64,000 nucleotides of DNA from the NCBI GenBank assembly GCA_009801085.1, contig VNWV01000019.1, positions 228,718 through 292,717 on the forward strand, read 5' to 3'. The notes beneath the pieces are model-generated. The model had not been told where the DNA came from. It saw only the letters and a list, made by a program, of their open reading frames with translations, and searched no databases. The position numbers and the translations under genes were made by a program. Source of the DNA: Lasiodiplodia sp. COLG20. Taxonomy: Eukaryota; Ascomycota; Dothideomycetes; Botryosphaeriales; Botryosphaeriaceae. The number at the start of each line of letters is the position of its first letter. Within the stretch, counting starts at the first letter, position 1. This document shows positions 63,870-64,000 of the stretch, piece by piece.

Positions 63870-64000
63870 TTAGGGTTAGGGTTAGGGTTAGGGTTAGGGT
63901 TAGGGTTAGGGTTAGGGTTAGGGTTAGGGTTAGGGTTAGGGTTAGGGTTAGGGTTAGGGTTAGGGTTAGGGTTAGGGTTAGGGTTAGGGTTAGGGTTAGG
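63870..64000 (+). repeat. Telomere, (TTAGGG)n, chromosome end
   Basis: About 21.8 perfect TTAGGG units run to the last base. The G-rich strand points to the right, so this is the right end of a chromosome and not an interstitial array. Confidence 0.97.

Noticed and set aside
1..64000. CRISPR arrays, bacterial operons, rRNA genes or an integrated prophage
   Set aside because: No regularly spaced repeats, no ribosome-binding-site-led operons and no rRNA-like sequence. Intron structure and the telomere mark this as eukaryotic.

Overview
This window is the right-hand end of a chromosome from a filamentous ascomycete (Pezizomycotina). The last 131 bases are an uninterrupted (TTAGGG)n telomere running off the edge. 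Genes carry short GT-AG introns of about 45-90 bp. The contents are typical of a fungal accessory or subtelomeric region: Zn2Cys6 regulators, secreted adhesin-like proteins, a NACHT-ankyrin NLR, a P450 and dispersed foldback repeats. Several repeats and one gene carry C-to-T / G-to-A changes of the kind made by repeat-induced point mutation (RIP). I cannot name the species.

Layout: 1-7.8 kb is gene-poor, with an F-box pseudogene (three in-frame stops), a foldback relic, a 177-bp Tc1/mariner-type MITE, a short-chain dehydrogenase and a small secreted cysteine-rich protein. 7.8-13.4 kb holds a compact metabolic group: a Zn2Cys6 regulator, a class-V PLP enzyme and an amino-acid permease. 15.2-24.5 kb has two secreted, glycosylated wall or surface proteins (777 and 1596 aa). 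25.3-30.3 kb has a NACHT-ankyrin-ZZ NLR with an apparent frameshift near its N terminus. 30.8-31.9 kb has a zinc-type alcohol dehydrogenase.

32.2-50.6 kb is the most unusual part: four genes in a very GC-rich block. They are a 2475-aa protein joining a ComEC-like metallo-beta-lactamase domain to a DUF6603-like region, an intronless 1375-aa protein, a divergent intronless 1208-aa protein, and a four-exon 332-aa gene. About 225-bp direct repeats (31844-32065 and 50634-50863) bracket exactly these four genes, and the left repeat begins in the last codons of the alcohol dehydrogenase. I read this as a candidate cargo cluster, possibly of bacterial ancestry, that may act as an undescribed multiprotein system. 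Its function cannot be read from sequence.

52-61 kb has a GLEYA adhesin, a GPI-anchored Ser/Thr-rich protein, a dual C2H2 + Zn2Cys6 regulator and a cytochrome P450. The P450 reading frame closes only if one intron uses a GT-TG boundary. 61.2-63.9 kb is AT-rich, apparently RIP-degraded subtelomere with a large inverted repeat. All splice sites are manual predictions; protein lengths come from joins that keep the reading frame.
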